Assembly (NCBI RefSeq): GCF_029852145.1
Contig: NC_079973.1
Coordinates: 10,498,385 to 10,562,384, forward strand
DNA from: Microplitis mediator
Lineage: Eukaryota > Arthropoda > Insecta > Hymenoptera > Braconidae
Direction: 5' to 3'
DNA length: 64,000 nt
Made by a program: the position numbers and the translations under genes. Numbering within the stretch: position 1 is the first letter of the stretch; every line of letters begins with the position of its first letter. The notes below the pieces were generated by a model. The model saw nothing but the letters and a program-made list of their open reading frames with translations, searched no databases and was not told the DNA's origin. Positions 1 to 11,235 of the stretch are shown here, piece after piece.

Positions 1-2
1 AG

Positions 3-506
3 CCATATCCAATGGTTCCACAAAAGAAGCCAAGGAGATTAGCAGAGGTGAAACACGTGTTCAATGCTTTCATGTATTCGAAGACAAGGGGTTTCAAACT
101 ACCGAATTGCTAACATAGGTATTGGGTGGTAAAAAAAAGTAAAGCAGAGAGTAGTTTGATGGAGTTCAGAAGACGTCGTTAGGCCCATGCGGTACAGCCG
201 GTTCAACCTGAACCTACTGAATACGCGGAATACGAAACGCGGTCTGTTAACGGGACTCCCATTTCTATCTTGTAGACCATGAGGAAAGGAAAAGCATCTT
301 TTATAGAGTATCTTAGGGAGTTTAAATCATCCAACCCCGCAGATATTAAGATGCGTTATGATCACGACTTGCCATTCATTTCTGTATATGACCTGTACGC
401 TTGGCAATCGACCAAATTGGAAAGCGCAGTTGCAAAATTGCTCACACACCCTTCATTCGGGTTTACTTACTTTGGAACTCAGATGTATTTGCGAAATTAC
501 TTTTAA
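3..506 (+). pseudogene. Possible decayed coding stretch, unrecognised
   Basis: One reading frame runs from the window edge to 506 with only three interrupting stops, at about 111, 180 and 274. Its last open part, from an ATG at 279, gives 75 residues with ordinary amino-acid composition (for example the short stretches FIEYLREFKSSNP and DHDLPFISVYDLY). The segment is less AT-rich than the DNA after 506. Stops within an otherwise protein-like frame suggest a decayed gene or an old mobile-element or viral-type fragment cut by the window edge. I do not recognise the family. It could also be chance. Confidence 0.18.
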
Positions 507-640
507 AGATAAATATACGACCAAATTATTTAATACTTTCTACAAATAATCATATATTGCAGCAAAGTTACTGTAAAATTATAGATATCGTTTTTTTTAA
601 ATATTACTTCTGTAGAATTGATTTTTGAGTTACGAAAATA

Positions 641-845
641 CACTCTAAAACCAAGTGTGTTACAAGTGTATTATTTTAACACATATTAAATGTGTTCTAT
701 GTTTAAGGCCATAAGCAAAACTATAGTTTTTTGTAGTCATTTAAAACACGTTTCACGGTGTGTTAAATATCTACAGATTGGTTATGGCGTTTCAATGTTA
801 TTTGGGAATTGTGTTAATTTTGACTACACACTTGGTTTTAGAGTG
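641..845. mobile_element. Short TIR element (MITE) with TA duplication
   Basis: The ends are a perfect inverted repeat, CACTCTAAAACCAAGTGTG on the left and its complement on the right, flanked by TA at 639-640 and 846-847. At about 205 bp with no coding capacity it fits a Tc1/mariner-type MITE. Related internal sequence (the ...ggccataagcaaaactatag... region) recurs near 20080 and 58230. Confidence 0.7.
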
Positions 846-978
846 TATGATCAAAAATCTAAAAACTCTAGATCGTAACTTTTTTTAAAGATAAATAATT
901 TGTAGAATGACCTCTGCATTGCGTATTTGATATCCGCTAATACAATAATTTCAATAATTTTTCGTCTGGTTTTGGTTG

Positions 979-1095
979 TTTCTAGAAAGAAGGAAGATAT
1001 CTTGGCACAAAAAATTTTTACTTACCCTAAAAATTTTTCTGCATTATGAATTGGAAACAAAAATTTTCTTGGGGTAAGAAATCTCTTCTTCCTGT
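979..1095. repeat. Remnant of the CAAGAAA-type inverted-repeat family
   Basis: Short arms built from TTCTTGG / CCAAGAA and AAAATTTTT, around a centre like ATTATGAATTGGAAAC, match the better-preserved copies at 17170-17413 and 39518-39760. The terminal ACACAG is not clear here, so this is a degraded copy. Confidence 0.5.
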
Positions 1096-1112
1096 ATCGA
1101 TTAAAATAATAA

Positions 1113-1557
1113 AATAATGTGACTTTCAAGATACCAAATTTTGCCACAATCACCTATGAAAATTCTTTTGTTCTATCAGTTATCCGTCTGTGGAAAAATA
1201 TGCCAACTGAAGTCCAAAATTCACAGAGCTTAGAAGTCTTCAAAAATAAAATGTTTGAATATTTGCTAGAACTCGAGCTAAAAGATCATTAACTCTCATT
1301 ATCTTTTGAACATTTCTTTCAAACTGTGCTGGTGATAACAAATTAAAGTCAAACATATCAAATTGTTCTTTTATAGTCTAAAATATTCTAGTTGTTTAAT
1401 TATCAAATAACTATTGAATCTTTAATTATGTATATGATTTATTGTTCACCAAAATCTTGTATTTTTCTACGTGATACTATGTTATGTAAAATATTTTTTT
1501 ATACACCTTGCCATTCGGCATTTGCCTTAGCATATATTTCCAAATAAATAAATAAAC
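1113..1557 (+). mobile_element. 3' end of a non-LTR retrotransposon (LINE)
   Basis: The frame 1113-1292 is open to a TAA stop and reads through ENSFVLSVIRLWKNMP followed by TEVQNSQSLEVFKNKM. The pattern S..R.W...P......SL..FK is typical of the extreme C-terminus of LINE reverse-transcriptase ORFs of the Jockey/CR1/RTE kind (family knowledge, no search run). About 265 bp of noncoding 3' sequence follows and ends in an AAATAAATAAATAAA tail, as expected for a 5'-truncated LINE insertion. A stop lies just upstream at 1110-1112, so only the last 59 codons remain. Confidence 0.65.
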
Positions 1558-1595
1558 TCAGATTATTTTTTATATACTATTAGTATAATTTTTTA

Positions 1596-1733
1596 CCCTG
1601 TTTTTGGTCGTCTTGGATCAAAATCAGTCTAACATTTCTACAAAATTTTAAAGACAGATCTACTAGTTCAAAAACAGACCAATAAGTCAAATTACAGTTT
1701 AGACTACAATTCGATCAAATTTTTCGACCCGGG
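1596..1733. repeat. Solo end of the CCCGGGTC-ended element family
   Basis: This segment, from ccctgtttttggtcgtcttgg to caaatttttcgacccggg, matches the outer parts of the repeat at 24853-26046. It is an isolated terminal fragment with no coding capacity. Confidence 0.5.
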
Positions 1734-2994
1734 ATTTTTTTGATAATTTCGAATTTTTTAATCAGCAATAAAAGAACAATTTTAATTAATGAAAGAGCAT
1801 AATTTTATCGTTTTTCTGTTTACTTGAATGAATCCATTTCAGAAGTATCCTTTTTCCGTCTATTAGTGACCAAGTATAGCTCATAAAATTTAGTAAAGTA
1901 TAAAAAGTACTTTGAACCAATATCCAAAAAGCAACGATTTCATGAATTTTCATTCGAACTTAAATGCAATTGATTAGATGACTTTGTGAAGGAACTTTCC
2001 CCCAAGACTATGAGTATAATTCTATGACCAGGCCACCCATAACAGAGTACAGTGAGAAACGCGAAAGCTTTGTAGAAAAGGGGCTAAGAGAATTCTCGTC
2101 CTCCCATAGCTTCCAACTGGCACCGTCCCAAATTGAAAAACACATTCGTGATATTTTCTTTGTGAACAAAGACGGGAAAAAAAAAGTAAAAAGTATTGCA
2201 AAAGGAGAAAGAAAATAAAAAGAATCGCTAAGAAGATGTAATAGATTGTACGGAATGGGGGTTGAAAGTTAAATCTTGAGAGGGAGCAATGCGCTATGCG
2301 CACTTTTGAAGGAGGGGCAAGGTAGATTTATAATGAAAGCCGTAGAGTTGGACTTGGATTTGTGAGGGTAGAGAAAGCAACCCTCCTATCCACATTGGAC
2401 CAACGGGATACGAAAAACTGTTAGAATGGGAATGGTGGAATGAGGGAAAGCGAAAACTCTAGAGCCTCGTCCAACAAGGAATCCAATCGCCACGTGATCT
2501 GTATAATAGCTTTGCTAAACCTTTCTCTACCCCTATCTCAATCCCACGAGAGATATTATAAATAACAAACGGTTGCTCATCATCTCGGCTTCTCTGTTCT
2601 CTGTCCAGACGAGATCAAACCCCAACTAACAAAGCCAACCCCTTTACATGCTACGATATTACGTACTAATATACCAACCCAATATATACGTGAATTAGTA
2701 AAATACAATGCACCTGTACGTAATTTTGATGAGTACTCCCTGGTTGCAATCTAATTGGTCCATAGCTTACAGTAAATGATATGAGAAAAAAACCATTTTA
2801 GCTTTTACGTACACGGAGAAACTATTCTTGTTTGAAGTACTATGGTGTCATAGTAAAGTCGGACCAAGTTGGCGACCTGACGAAAATTGAAGTAAACACA
2901 TCCAAAATTTTATTAACATGTGAAATTTAAAATAATTTTGCCCGTACTCTTTCTTAACTTTGAAATAGTGAAAATAGTGACTATTGACTGTTTA
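1734..2994. other. No recognisable gene; unique DNA
   Basis: The stretch is mostly AT-rich, with a more GC-balanced section at about 2020-2650 that holds only short, overlapping opposite-strand ORFs without familiar motifs. A piece at about 2812-2890 starting ACACGGAGAAA resembles 22768-22860 and is therefore repeat-derived. I could not support a gene here. Confidence 0.4.
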
Positions 2995-3886
2995 CCCGAG
3001 GTCAAAAAATGAGATCTGTTCTAAAATAAATGATAAATTCAAATATTTTTTCTTTAATTTAAGTTCAAAAATCATATTTATTTTATATAAAAATTGAATC
3101 TGTTTTTGCCCGTAGTAGTCATTATCTAGGCCAATATCAGACTTATTTTTGTATGATATTTAGTCGGTTTTAATCGCGTTTAAACTAAAAGCTGACTTTT
3201 TTATTATAATTATTGGTCTGTGTTCAATTGTTTTTAAGGACAAAAACAGACTTTATTTACTATAATTTTTAGTCTGTTTTTAATCGCTTTTAGATAAAAA
3301 ATAAGACTTTTTACAAATATAAATAATAATAATAATAATATAGATTCATAAATTTATTTTAATTTTCTTGATATTTGAAACATGCTAAAGCGCTTCCGTA
3401 ATAAGATGTCACAAGAATTTTGATGGTTTCTAATGCCAAAATATTTTCGATTTTATCCAGTAAATAAGGAAAATTTCTTGACATTTTAAGAGATATTTTA
3501 GTACTTTTATTCAATATTATAAATATTCAGTCAAGACAACTAAAACATGAAGCTGTCAAACTTTCATTAACTGTCGCCATTTTTAAACAAAAGACACTAA
3601 ATAAATAGTAATCAAAACATAATCAATTCTGTAACTTAATGTATGTTTTATAAATATTGCCCATAAATAAAAATATTACAAGTCCATGATTTAATCTAGT
3701 TTTGTCCTTGCAAATTTTCAGAACTAAAATTTTTTAAAGTTCAAGAATTAATCTAGTTTTGTCTACCCGTAACGCCATTGTTTTTTAAAGCAACAGATCA
3801 AAAACAGCATAAAATTTTTATAAAAGATCAAAAACAGATCAAATTGTCCAATTCGACTAAAATCAGATGAAATTTTTCGACCCGAG
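2995..3886 (+). mobile_element. CCCGAGTC-ended nonautonomous element, copy A
   Basis: About 890 bp with no coding capacity. The left end reads CCCGAGGTCAAAAAATGAG and the right end, on the complement, CTCGGGTCGAAAAATTTC. Internally it has many copies of CAGACTTTTT-type motifs and the block around tcttgatatttgaaacatgc. The same block is found inverted at 11236-12216 and direct at 24928-25903, which defines a three-copy family in this window. Confidence 0.7.
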
Positions 3887-5130
3887 TAGTTTCAGTTTAC
3901 TCTTCACAGACTACTTTTTGCTCACTTTTTTACCCCGTAATAATAATCGATATAAAAGGTTCAAATAACTGTTTTTATTTTTGACAAAAAAAAATCACAT
4001 ATAATAATAATAATAAAACAAAATCATAAAATAGAGTTGAATGAAAACGATTGTCGGAATTCCCAAAGTTGTTGAAATTTTTTTCCATTTAATAGTGAAA
4101 AAAGTAAAAAAAATAAAAATACAAGATGGTGAGTAGATGTATATGTCGAGCACGTAGCCTCGAGGATTGCCTTGATGTGCCATAGAGGCAATCATGCCTG
4201 CAATGCAGAAGCCCATCTTACCATCTTACTGCTCCATGTATATCCTAGCTTGCGCCACCCTCATATATATTCCTGCCCACCTCCGTACTTTCCATTTTCC
4301 TTCAACCCCTTCCTTTTAAGGCCACTCTGCACATACTCGAGCCTTTTGTAAAATCCAAGATTTTATCATTGTCCTCTAGCTTTTTCTCCTTAGCTTCCAT
4401 TTTACGTTCTCCCAAATTATCAATTATCATTTTGATTATAATTGCCATTAAAAGTTTTTTTCTTGCTATTCGTTCCTTAACGTCCAATAAATGAAAGTCT
4501 CGTGTTGAGAATACTTTAACTTATGTTTATTACCGGGTCCATGGAGATAGTCCAGAGCAGTACGAGACCGGAAGTACACTAGAAAATATTAATAAATCAC
4601 ATTTCATTACATTAGCGTGGTCCGACTATACCAGTGAGTGCGCACGTTAAAATGGTACGTAGAGAAGCAGTAAGAGAGTGTATGAGCCTTGTCTTCCTCT
4701 AGTACGCTTCATGAAACTCTAAAGAACTAAAGCGTATCAGCATTCAAAGTGTTCTGACTGTGGAAGGAGAATGCGGTACTTCAGGATGGAAGAGAGGAAC
4801 AAAAAGCCCCGAGAGGAGAATGTTGCATTAATATTTATACGGGGGAAAAGGGAGCCAAGAGTCTCGGAAGGGGCGAAATGAAATGCAAATGCCTTAACGA
4901 GCCACTGAGGGACTACTGGAATATCTTCTAAAGGCTCCGGTCATGAGTTTACCTCTGGCCTCATCAACGACCTCGTGACTATGTGAGGTCATTTTATATT
5001 TCACCACTCAAGATCTTCATCATGCAATTGGTTTTAATCATACTCGAGTGACGTATTACATTCAAAACTACCATTTATTGTTGATATAGTTTTGCAATTC
5101 ATCAATTTTTTTTCATAATCATATTTTATA
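3887..5130. other. No recognisable gene; partly unique DNA
   Basis: A short (AAT)n tract lies near 3999-4017. The section 4540-4990 is more GC-balanced, contains fragments such as a GAGGAGAATG purine run, and has no ORF with recognisable motifs. No repeat partner was noticed elsewhere in the window. It may be intronic or intergenic host DNA. Confidence 0.4.
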
Positions 5131-5410
5131 CTCCGTATTAATGTTACGGTAATTATTACCGTGATATTATAGTAATCATTACGACAATATTCTGGTAATT
5201 ATTACCATGATGCTATAGCATACGGTAATTATTACCACGATATGTTGGTAATTATTACCATGGTCTTATAGTAATATAGTTGATATAATATTATGGTAAC
5301 CATAAACATAACATGAGGAATTTTAAATGTTATGGTAACTGTTGCTATAATATTATGGCAAATTTTTTCATAAATTATGGGAATCCATTACCATAGTATA
5401 TAGTAATCAT

Positions 5411-5993
5411 ACACGGAAAAAAATAAATAGTAAATACAACATGATGCAGTCCTGGTAAATAAACATGATGAAATCATGTTGCATCCACATGATTTGTCAT
5501 GTTTCGGCTACATGAGAAAATCATGTGGCAGCAACATGATTTTCATGTAGCCTTAATAGCATAAAATTAAGCTGCAACAACTAAATATTTATGCTTCAGA
5601 AAAATTGTTTATTATCAAGCAACTAGATTTTTTCGGATTTATAATATTGCAGATGGAAATTAGAGTAAATTATTAAATTAAATTATTTGTAAATGATTTT
5701 TTGCTTAAGGGATTAGGGGTAGTCAGGATTTTCAAAAAATCGATTTTTTGCTTGATTGTTGCTGGATAATAAATAATTTTTCTGAAGCATAAGTATTTAG
5801 TTGTTACAGCTTAATTTTATGCTATTAAGGCTACATGACAAATCATGTTGCTGCCACATGATTTTCTTATGCTACAGCAACATGATTGTCATGTAGCCAA
5901 AACATGACAAATCATGTTGATGCAACATGATTTCATCATGTTTATTTACCAAGATTGCATCATGTTGCATTTACTCTTTATTTGTTTCCGTGT
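5411..5993. mobile_element. Long-TIR MITE with ACACGGAAA ends
   Basis: The left arm, starting ACACGGAAAAAAATAAATAG, and the right arm, ending TTTCCGTGT, are inverted copies over roughly 220 bp each. Both are rich in the words AACATGAT and ATCATGTTG. Almost the whole 583-bp element could fold into a hairpin. There is no coding sequence, and the target duplication is unclear. Confidence 0.7.
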
Positions 5994-6109
5994 AATATTT
6001 TAGTAATAGTTACCATGATTCTGTGAGAACGATTACCATAAGTGATCTAAGAATTATTGACATAATTTTTTAGGAAATATTCTAATATTTTATAGAAATG
6101 AAACCTATA

Positions 6110-6679
6110 TTAGGGTGGGTTGAAAAAAAACTTTTTTTTTTTTTTTTTAGCATGGGGGTAGAATTTGTACCTTATAAAAAAAAACAAATTTTTCAAGAAA
6201 AAAAAATTTTTTTTACTCAACATTTTGAGGTGGCTCACTCGTTTTTAAAATAAATAATTGATTAAACGGGGTAGTTCCAACGAAAAAAATTTTGTTTTGT
6301 CCAAAATCGTGGAAAACACCTAATAATTGTCGAATGTGATTTTTTTTCACTTCACTTTCATTTTAATTCAAAAGAAAATGCTTTTCGTTTTTGTATTTTT
6401 TACTTAAATTACAAAAATAATAGGAAAAAAATTTTTTCAACTTCTGACTTTCAATTAGCTTTCAAGGGGACACCCTACAGATTCTAGAACACCATGTAAT
6501 TTTTTTCGTTGGGACTACCCCGTTTGATCAATTATTTATTTTAAAAACGAGTGGGCCACCTCAAAATGTTGAGTAAAAAAATTTTTTTTTTCTTGAAAAA
6601 TTTTTTTTTTTATAAGGTACAAATTCTACCCCCATGCTAAGAAAAACAAAAAAAAAGTTTTTTTTTCAACCCACCCTAA
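6110..6679. mobile_element. Long-TIR MITE with TTAGGGTGGG ends and 6-bp duplication
   Basis: The ends are TTAGGGTGGGTTGAAAAAAA and its complement, and the arms pair for about 190 bp. It is flanked by CCTATA on both sides (6104-6109 and 6680-6685), a plausible 6-bp target duplication. The centre (6300-6480) is unpaired. No ORF of note. Confidence 0.7.
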
Positions 6680-6768
6680 CCTATATATTTAGAAATGGTT
6701 ACCATTAATTCTATGGGTGCTATTTCTATAATCGATATCTCTAAAAAACTTTGTTGCCATACGATATG

Positions 6769-7307
6769 CACGGTAAGAAATATTTTGCGGATATCACTAT
6801 GCCAGTTCGGGCTCGAACGCCATACTGTATGGTATTGAAGATTTTTATTGGTTATAAAATTGTATGCATAGATGATTCAACCATTGCGGGAATAGTAACA
6901 TTGGCGATAGCTGCGGTCGCCGCAATGTCAGTATGGCCGTCAGGCCCTGACTGCATTGCCGTATCTACATTGCTTCTGGCCGATAAACCTAGTCTAACGA
7001 CATCTATATAGTTTTGGTGGTCATACGATAGTATACATTGATTGACACGCCGGAAATTATGCCAAGAAAAACTAGTAGCATTGTACCGTCGGCATTGTAG
7101 TACGGGTCTCAGGGTCATGCTGTTTCGCCGTGCGTGCTATGCATACATGTGAGAAATACAATAGCTCCAGTACTATACAGTATAGTAAATAACGCCATAC
7201 TTCTGGGACTCGTTACAATACTGTCTTGGAATATTTCACTTACTATTTTACTATCTGTCTTGAGACCATACCAGCATGGTGTTGAACGCCATGCTTTTCT
7301 TACCGTG
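6769..7307 (+). mobile_element. CACGGTAAGAAAT-ended nonautonomous element, longer copy
   Basis: It starts CACGGTAAGAAATATTTTG and ends with the complement of CACGGTAAGAAA. Internal sequence, including CGCAATGTCAGTATGGCCGT, is shared with 13769-14167 and, reversed, with 14168-14408. The overlapping ORFs on both strands come from its GC-balanced interior and are not proteins of a known family. Confidence 0.65.
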
Positions 7308-7574
7308 TGGGAAAAATTTCTATAATGTAATGTAATTGTTACTGTAGATATCTCTCCGTGTATTAATTGTAACTAAATTTCGATTTTCGGTTTTCTCTAT
7401 ATTTGTAATGATTTTTATTAAAGATTATGAATAAACTTTAGTACAAACAATTTTTTTTTCATTTCCATTAAAATAAAAGTATAAATCAGCCATTTCAATA
7501 AAACTAAATGATTGAATTTATTAAATAAATCTTGGATATTTTCGGAAACTGAAGCGAGAGAAGTTTGTAACGTT

Positions 7575-7937
7575 TTAGATCGTCGCCTTTTCATGGACTT
7601 GACTCGATCGGAAATGAGAAAAGTTTTCAAAGGCGTTTGAATCTTCGCCTCTTTCGTCCCTAGATTTAACCAGACATCTACTACAGTAGATTCGAGAAAT
7701 CGTGGAAAGAGCGAATAAGGCAGTCGAGAAACTTGAGTGAATACGATCGAAAACAAAGAGGTAAAATTCATGAGTATGGGAGTTTATATACCTCGAAGCC
7801 CTCGCGTCCTCACCATTAGATACGGTTAACGTCGTCTCTGATAGGAGTCTTAAATTAGCATTACGAAGATCCGTAGTTACGGCTGGTTGCGAATACTCAC
7901 TACTACTAACACCTACTACAGTTACTGTTTGCTCCAT
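7575..7937 (-). CDS. Possible exon or small ORF, unrecognised
   Basis: An ATG at 7937 on the minus strand opens 120 codons in sequence that is unique in this window and more GC-balanced than its surroundings. The first 48 residues (starting MEQTVTVVGVSSSEYSQPAV) look protein-like. A GTATAT at about 7793 directly after TCGAG could be a splice donor ending this as a first exon. An overlapping 117-codon ORF starts at 7771 in another frame, so at most one is real. No domain is recognised, and chance is a serious alternative. Confidence 0.18.
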   Translation of the reverse strand: MEQTVTVVGVSSSEYSQPAVTTDLRNANLRLLSETTLTVSNGEDARASRYINSHTHEFYLFVFDRIHSSFSTALFALSTISRIYCSRCLVKSRDERGEDSNAFENFSHFRSSQVHEKATI

Positions 7938-8394
7938 AGATCGTGTATGCGAGCAGTAAGGTGTTGTCAGCTTTTCCCTTCACTATAATCACGATTCACT
8001 TGCGTATTTATACGACAAGCAAATCCTTTATATGTCGTATAACTTTAATATATTGGCAATACTCTCTCGACAAAGCCAATTCAATCTACATCAAATGAAG
8101 ACATATACGAAGCTACAGCAACTGAGAAAATCATCTTTAATATCCTCTATTATTTTACTGTTATTGATAAGTATTTCAGTTTCAGTGTTATTAAGAAATA
8201 AAATTAATTTGTAGAAGATAGTTCTGATTTCATCTTCAAAGGTCAAGGTTTCGGGGAAATTGGACTTTTTTCATTCTTGACTGTGACGGGAGTCAATGAA
8301 AATCTAAGTAACAGTTACCCTTTTAGACCACCCTTACGGGAAAAACTATTGAACTCTTATGACCGCTATTAAAAATTCATCATTATTGATAAGT

Positions 8395-9760
8395 GTTCTA
8401 TTAGTGATCGTTAGTGACCATTAGTACTCTGACTGATAAATCCTACAACACTATTGAATGTGATTAGTGTTGGATACTGTTTTGTTAGTGTTCATTAGTA
8501 CTTCAACTAATGAGTCTTGCAACACTATTGGAAATGGTTAGTTTCGAACAATGTTCTATTAGTGTTCATTAGTACTTCGACTAATGAGTCTTGCAACACT
8601 ATCGGAAGTGGTTAGTTTCGAACAATGTTCTATTAGTGTTCATTAGTACTTCGACTAATAAGTCTTGCAACACTATCGGAAGTGGTTAGTTTCGAACAAT
8701 GTTCTATTAGTGTTCATTAGTACTTCGACTAATGAGTCTTGCAAAACTATCGGAAGTGGTTAGTTTCGAACAATGTTCTATTAGTGTTCATTAGTACTTC
8801 AACTAATGAGTCTTGCAACACTATTGGAAATGGTTAGTTTCGAACAATGTTCTATTAGTGTTCATTAGTACTTCGACTAATGAGTCTTGCAAAACTATCG
8901 GAAGTGGTTAGTTTCGAACAATGTTCTATTAGTGTTCATTAGTACTTCAACTAATGAGTCTTGCAACACTATTGGAAATGGTTAGTTTCGAACAATGTTC
9001 TATTAGTGTTCATTAGTACTTCGACTAATGAGTCTTGCAACACTATCGGAAGTGGTTAGTTTTGAACAATGTTCTATTAGTGTTCATTAGTACTTCGACT
9101 AATAAGTCTTGCAACACTATCGGAAGTGGTTAGTTTCGAACAATGTTCTATTAGTGTTCATTAGTACTTCGACTAATGAGTCTTGCAAAACTATCGGAAA
9201 TGGTTAGTTTCGAACAATGTTCTATTAGTGTTCATTAGTACTTCAACTAATGAGTCTTGCAACACTATTGGAAATGGTTAGTTTCGAACAATGTTCTATT
9301 AGTGTTCATTAGTACTTCGACTAATGAGTCTTGCAAAACTATCGGAAGTGGTTAGTTTCGAACAATGTTCTATTAGTGTTCATTAGTACTTCAACTAATG
9401 AGTCTTGCAACACTATTGGAAATGGTTAGTTTCGAACAATGTTCTATTAGTGTTCATTAGTACTTCAACTAATGAGTCTTGCAACACTATTGGAAATGGT
9501 TAGTTTCGAACAATGTTCTATTAGTGTTCATTAGTACTTCGACTAATGAGTCTTGCAACATTATTGGAAATGGTTAGTTTCGAACAATGTTCTTTTAGTG
9601 TTCATTAGTACTTTGGCTAATGAATGTTGTAAAATTGTTGAAAGTGATTAGTGATGTATTTATGATCATTAGTACTCCATATATTGAGTCTAGCAGCACT
9701 ATTGGAAGTGATTAGTGTTGAATAGCGTTTTATTAGTGATCATTAGTAGTCTGATTAGTG
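8395..9760. repeat. 74-bp tandem repeat array with 444-bp higher-order period
   Basis: About 15 well-conserved units run from about 8480 to 9590, with degenerate units on both sides. Each contains ATTAGTGTTCATTAGTACTT. Units differ at a few diagnostic positions (TTCGAC or TTCAAC, AATGAG or AATAAG, AACACTATCGGAAG or AAAACTATCGGAAG or ATTGGAAA). A block of six units starting at 8561 is repeated in the same order starting at 9005, exactly 444 bp on. Many units contain CATTAGT-ACTTCG-ACTAATG, a 7-bp stem with a 6-nt loop. Confidence 0.9.
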
Positions 9761-11235
9761 AATCTTACAATATTACTGAAGTTATAAGTGCTGACCAGGT
9801 TTCAATAGTGTTCATTAGTAATCCGAATAGTCGGTGTTACTTTACTGTGGAGCTCAAATTAGTGACACTAAACTCACTTATGACACTAAATCTGCTGTAA
9901 AGGCAAACCTAGAACTTTCTACTGTCTTCGATCTCAATAAGTTCAAATACTTTATCAAACATACACTGGAAGAAAAGTTAGCGCTGCGACTGATGCCATC
10001 GTTAGCGAAAAGACGGTTGACATTTGGATGTAGCTAATGGAACCATTAGATTTTCTAGAAGTTGAGTTGAATTTGGATCTAACGATTTTTTCCAATGAGC
10101 GGTGTGCTAATATATAATCAGCTGTGTGCTGAGTTTGCTAATTCATGTGCGCACACGAATGAGAAATGTCCCACACTAGACTGACTGCTGTATGTCACAG
10201 CACTGTTTAATGATTAGCACAAGAATCATTAATGCGCTGCTAACTTCAAACCATCGATATTCATTCAATAGTTGAACTTTGAAAACGGAACTAAAACTAA
10301 TGACTTTTATCTCTTTTTGTACTTCCGATTTTCAAAGCGGGCACTTGAAAATAAATTTGATAACCAGCAAAGTATTAACTTACATAATCAAGTGCGCTTC
10401 AAACAGTACATTTTGGCCATTAAACCTGACATTCAGTATTATGAGGAACCATAAAAAATCCTTTGTTCCTTATTAAAAAAAAATATTATAGTATGTTGCA
10501 GTTAAACTAAAAATGTTTTTATGTGCAAACAGGTATGTATTTTCTCTTTGTATAAACCAACTGTTTTCATGGTCTATAAATCACTGAAAATTTAATCTAA
10601 TCCCTCTGTGGTAATAAGTCACAAGAGGGTGCGGTTCTCTTGGATATGCAATACTCGAGGATTTCGTGAGGAGAAGAACAAGGGGGAGTGGAGAGACAGG
10701 CGACGGCATCACGCAGCGGTGGTAGCTCACCGGCAGCGTTTCATTAGCGGAAGATGGTCGCCTTATTCGGAGGCGGGTATGCTCAGAAAGTGGTGAACGG
10801 TCGCCGACAGGGGCGGCTAAAAGGAGAGGTCTCGCGAGATTAGAATCCGGCGTGGAGGCGACGGTTGAGGGGGTTCCATAAGCTGCTGGTACCTTATTCA
10901 AACTCATTTCGTTGCTATTTTAAATTATAATTTTCTCTAAATCACAATGTAACGGCCTACATTAGTGGATGTTTCTGATGATAAAATACAATCCAACTAT
11001 CCGTTTTTATTTCACAATATTTATTATCAACACAGCTTACTCGTGATTAAAAAAAGTAAAAAACAAAGAACTGCGTACATGGAAGAGATAAAAACAATCA
11101 AAAATGAAAACGACCCGGTTCAAAAAAAATAACTAGATTTTGACTAGCTTTTGACTCAGTTAATTTGCTTTTAGCTACACTTACTTTTTTGACTTCAATT
11201 TGACTTTTTTAACTTAAAAATGTAAGTCAACTAAG
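9761..11235. other. No recognisable gene; unique DNA
   Basis: ORFs here are short and lack familiar motifs. A GC-richer patch at 10590-10910 is open on the minus strand for 108 codons (S/P/L-rich) and on the plus strand for 62. I cannot support either. The patch could be an exon or a regulatory island of an unseen gene. Confidence 0.35.

Larger units (their letters stand above)
5131..7360. repeat. Host repeat of TTACCATGATATTATAG units, split by three insertions
   Basis: Units such as GGTAATTATTACC and CCATGATATTATAGTAA recur with alternating orientation at 5131-5410, 5994-6109 and 6680-6768, with a tail at 7308-7360. Joining these pieces gives one continuous element of about 0.5 kb. Three unrelated inverted-repeat elements have landed in it. 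The left edge is near an ATACTCCGTATTAAT and the right edge near CTCTCCGTGTATTAAT, so CCGT-type ends are possible but not exact. Confidence 0.5.

Noticed and set aside
8395..9760. CRISPR array
   Set aside because: There are no unique spacers: the repeats abut one another and the genome is eukaryotic.
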